Origin: Verrucomicrobiota bacterium
Lineage (GTDB): Bacteria; Verrucomicrobiota; Verrucomicrobiia; Verrucomicrobiales; DEV007
NCBI GenBank assembly: GCA_020629815.1
Contig: JAHDCN010000179.1
Coordinates: forward strand, 1 to 6,027
Direction of reading: 5' to 3'
DNA: 6,027 nucleotides
Shown: positions 6,023 through 6,027 of the stretch, one piece after another
Layout: each line of letters begins with the position of its first letter
Numbering within the stretch: the first letter of the stretch is position 1
Translations under genes and position numbers: made by a program
Notes under the pieces: model-generated
Database searches by the model: none
The model's input: the letters and a program-made list of their open reading frames with translations, nothing else
What the model was told of the DNA's origin: nothing

Positions 6023-6027
6023 ATGAA

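Overview
The window looks like a chromosomal piece of a Gram-negative, diderm bacterium. All five proteins appear to be exported or membrane-bound: a signal-peptide MscS-type channel, a DUF3108 periplasmic protein, a prepilin, a small secreted protein and a lipoprotein beta-propeller. The propeller begins with a W-P-x-F-R-G motif, the pilin is fused to large adhesive modules, and Shine-Dalgarno sites are weak. Together these suggest the Verrucomicrobiota/PVC group, possibly Opitutae-like. That placement is inference; there is no rRNA or marker gene to confirm it.

Layout. Left block, minus strand: a DUF3108 protein (1797-946) is followed 56 bases later by an MscS-family mechanosensitive channel (889 to the left edge, C-terminus cut off). 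The second starts with GTG and was identified by translating the reverse strand. Bases 1798-1992 are a divergent intergenic region with a perfect TATAAT box for the rightward genes and a 16-bp dyad.

Right block, plus strand: a 707-residue modular pilin (1993-4116) has a class III/type IV prepilin leader, a pilin stalk, three beta-sandwich repeats resembling chitobiase C-terminal/Fn3-associated domains, a Gly-Thr hexapeptide repeat, and a C-terminal von Willebrand factor A domain with an intact MIDAS metal site. Thirty-five bases later comes a 210-residue secreted protein of unknown family (4152-4784). A strong intrinsic-terminator hairpin (4810-4848) follows, and the next gene starts inside it. 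That gene is a BamB-like, probably eight-bladed lipoprotein propeller (4826-6022). An ATG directly after its stop may begin another gene beyond the edge.

How the genes may work together. The pilin-vWA protein and the 210-residue protein look like a two-gene unit making a surface-displayed, metal-dependent binding pilin and a secreted companion. No pilus assembly ATPase, platform protein, secretin or prepilin peptidase is in the window, so the pilin would rely on machinery encoded elsewhere. The two most notable points are the pilin-vWA architecture and the terminator hairpin that contains the ribosome binding site, start codon and first signal-peptide codons of the lipoprotein gene.
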